Positions 22,952-24,184 of a stretch of 24,184 bases of DNA are shown piece after piece. The position numbers and the translations under genes are program-made. The DNA is taken from NCBI GenBank assembly GCA_964516845.1, contig CAZEXP010000034.1, positions 1 to 24,184 of the forward strand, written 5' to 3'. The DNA comes from JAPEKQ01 sp964516845 (GTDB lineage Bacteria; Joyebacterota; Joyebacteria; Joyebacterales; Joyebacteraceae). The notes below the pieces were generated by a model. That model saw only the letters and a program-made list of their open reading frames with translations. It had not been told where the DNA came from and ran no database searches. How positions within the stretch are numbered: the stretch's first letter is position 1; every line of letters begins with the position of its first letter.

Positions 22952-22977
22952 CGGGCGCGGTGAAGCCACCGCGCCCG
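22952..22977 (-). terminator. GC-rich hairpin after the fumarate reductase gene (no T-run)
   Basis: CGGGCGCGGTG (22952-22962) and CACCGCGCCCG (22967-22977) pair exactly with the 4-base loop AAGC. It sits about 27 bases after the minus-strand stop at 23004 and resembles the other U-tract-free hairpins in this window. Confidence 0.55.
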
Positions 22978-23003
22978 AAACAGCCAAACAGCATGGTGAT
23001 GTT

Positions 23004-24184
23004 CTAGTCGAGAGCGTCGATCCGGTGATCGACGGTCTCGGGACGGCGGTACTCCGGCAGCAGGATCGGCGCGATCCTGCCCTTGCCGACGCGCGCCGAC
23101 TTGAGCTCCTTGTGGAACTTGCTGAGATGGGCGAGCGAGAGCTTGCCGCCCTTCTTCATCCCGGTGGCTCGTTCGGCTGCCGCCAGACCCGCGCGGCGAC
23201 CGAAGACAACGACGTCGAGAAGCGAGTTGCCCATCAGGCGGTTCCGCCCGTGGATGCCGCCCGCCACCTCACCGGCAGCGTACAGGTTCTTGACCTTCGT
23301 CTCGCCGGTCTCGTCGATCATGAGTCCGCCGTTCTGGTAGTGCTGTGTCGGGTAGATGAGGATCGGGACCTTTGTCATGTCGATCCCGAACCGCTCGTAC
23401 TGACGATACATCGCCGGGATACGGGACTTGATGGTCCCCTCGCCGTGCATCTCGTCGATGATCGGCGAGTCGAGCCAGACGGCCGGCTGCCCGGACGGCG
23501 TCGTGATACCCTTCTTCCGACCGAGGCACTCGCGGATGAGCGCGGCCGCCTCAACGTCCCGCGTCTCGAGCTCGTAGATGAACCGGTTGCCCTCGGCATT
23601 CGTGATCTGCCCGCCGATGCTGCGGACCTTCTCGGTCACGAGAAGCCCGAGGATCTGCTCGGGGAACGCCGCGCCCGTCGGGTGGTACTGGATCGTGTCC
23701 ATGTACGTCAGCGGCGCACCGGCCCGGTAGCCAAGCACGAGGCCGTCGGCCGTGGCGCCGTAGTGGTTGCTTGTCGGGAAGCCCGCGACGTGAAGCCTGC
23801 CGCTACCGCCCGTGGCAAGGATGACGGTCTTGGCGCGGACGACCATGTACGCCTCGGTCTCCATGTTATAGAGGATCGCGCCGGTGACCTTCTTGCCGTC
23901 GGTCAGGAGTTCGTAGGCTGCCGCGAACTCCGCGACCGGGATCTCACGATTGAGGACCTCGTCCTTCAGGGTCTTCATGATCTCGGCGCCCGTGTAGTCG
24001 CGAGCCGCGTGCATCCGCTTGCGCGACGTGCCGCCGCCGTGGGTCGAGATCATCGTGCCGTCGGCCGTCTTGTCGAACATCACGCCGAGCTTCTCGAGCC
24101 ACGAGAGAACCTCGGGCGCGTCGCCGACAAGCGCTTCGACGAGGTCGGGGTCGTTGAAGTAGCGACCGCCGCCCATGACGTCGA
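23004..24184 (-). CDS. Fumarate reductase/succinate dehydrogenase-type flavoprotein subunit (5' end outside window)
   Basis: This gene encodes the FAD-binding catalytic subunit of a fumarate reductase, succinate dehydrogenase or thiol:fumarate reductase (TfrA) enzyme. The frame stays open to the right edge (residues DV before the first Met of MGGGRYFNDPDLV), so the 5' end, with the FAD-binding GxGxxG, is missing. Seen are the capping domain with AAYELLTDGKK, the FAD segment VILATGGSGR, the active-site strand IQYHPTGAAF, and LIYPTQHYQNGG. The FAD C-terminal site is AGEVAGGIHGRNRLMGNSLL followed by FGRRAG. The catalytic His/Arg frame looks intact. Iron-sulfur and membrane subunits would lie upstream outside the window. 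It could also be an aspartate oxidase, but HYQNGG and NRLMGNSLL suit FrdA/TfrA. Confidence 0.85.
   Translation of the reverse strand, partial: DVMGGGRYFNDPDLVEALVGDAPEVLSWLEKLGVMFDKTADGTMISTHGGGTSRKRMHAARDYTGAEIMKTLKDEVLNREIPVAEFAAAYELLTDGKKVTGAILYNMETEAYMVVRAKTVILATGGSGRLHVAGFPTSNHYGATADGLVLGYRAGAPLTYMDTIQYHPTGAAFPEQILGLLVTEKVRSIGGQITNAEGNRFIYELETRDVEAAALIRECLGRKKGITTPSGQPAVWLDSPIIDEMHGEGTIKSRIPAMYRQYERFGIDMTKVPILIYPTQHYQNGGLMIDETGETKVKNLYAAGEVAGGIHGRNRLMGNSLLDVVVFGRRAGLAAAERATGMKKGGKLSLAHLSKFHKELKSARVGKGRIAPILLPEYRRPETVDHRIDALD

Noticed and set aside
1..24184. tRNA, rRNA, insertion sequence, prophage, toxin or defence genes
   Set aside because: None was recognised: no cloverleaf-like sequence, transposase, integrase, restriction or defence motif was seen by eye. 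A dedicated search would be needed to exclude short RNA genes.

Overview
The window is GC-rich, densely coded DNA from a Gram-negative-type bacterium. It has lipobox lipoproteins, signal-peptide proteins, a secreted M1-like/TPR protein, a periplasmic lytic transglycosylase and membrane-anchored anti-sigma logic. Gene content suggests an anaerobic or microaerophilic lineage: a fumarate reductase-type flavoprotein, an M52 [NiFe]-hydrogenase maturation protease, a CoA-disulfide reductase/NADH oxidase-like flavoenzyme, and a tryptophanyl-tRNA synthetase with an iron-sulfur-type cysteine motif. DUF4384, zf-HC2 anti-sigma proteins, DUF2752 and DUF4190 together remind me of uncultured FCB-type or Eisenbacteria-like phyla. 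That placement is an inference with low confidence; no rRNA is present to fix it.

Layout. A plus-strand glycosyltransferase, cut off at the left edge, ends one base from the stop of a converging minus-strand lipoprotein gene. From 1127 to 10845 everything reads on the minus strand. In order of transcription these are: a secreted M1-like/TPR protein, trpS, a small membrane protein, a phosphohexomutase, an ECF sigma factor with its zf-HC2 anti-sigma factor, a small exported protein, a DUF4384 exported protein with 10-residue repeats, and the lipoprotein. A divergent promoter region near 10850-11050 starts a short plus-strand group: an IscU/NifU scaffold, a DUF4190 protein and a DUF2752 protein. 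This group converges, with a 4-base stop overlap, on a second long minus-strand run (12216-24184). That run holds fumarate reductase flavoprotein (cut at the right edge), M52 protease, malic enzyme, a second ECF sigma factor, an S9 peptidase lipoprotein, a small zinc-finger anti-sigma-like protein, the flavin oxidoreductase, ptsI and a TPR/Slt lytic transglycosylase.

How the genes may work together. There are two separate ECF sigma modules. One (5247-3467) is a classical sigma/anti-sigma pair with a small exported protein, followed by envelope proteins. In the other (20907-18015), a secreted peptidase lies between the sigma factor and a soluble zinc-finger protein. FrdA, malic enzyme and the M52 protease suggest C4-dicarboxylate/fumarate metabolism encoded near a hydrogenase that would lie outside the window. 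PtsI and the Slt transglycosylase are tightly packed and may be translationally coupled.

No rRNA, tRNA, CRISPR array, insertion sequence or phage gene was recognised. The only gene-free stretch of about 300 bases is 3162-3466, which holds a likely terminator, a small hairpin and a short tandem repeat. I found no wholly new multi-gene system that the sequence alone can prove. The best leads are the degenerate M1-fold protein, the Fe-S-type TrpRS, the split sigma/peptidase/zinc-finger module, and the M52 protease next to fumarate reductase and malic enzyme.
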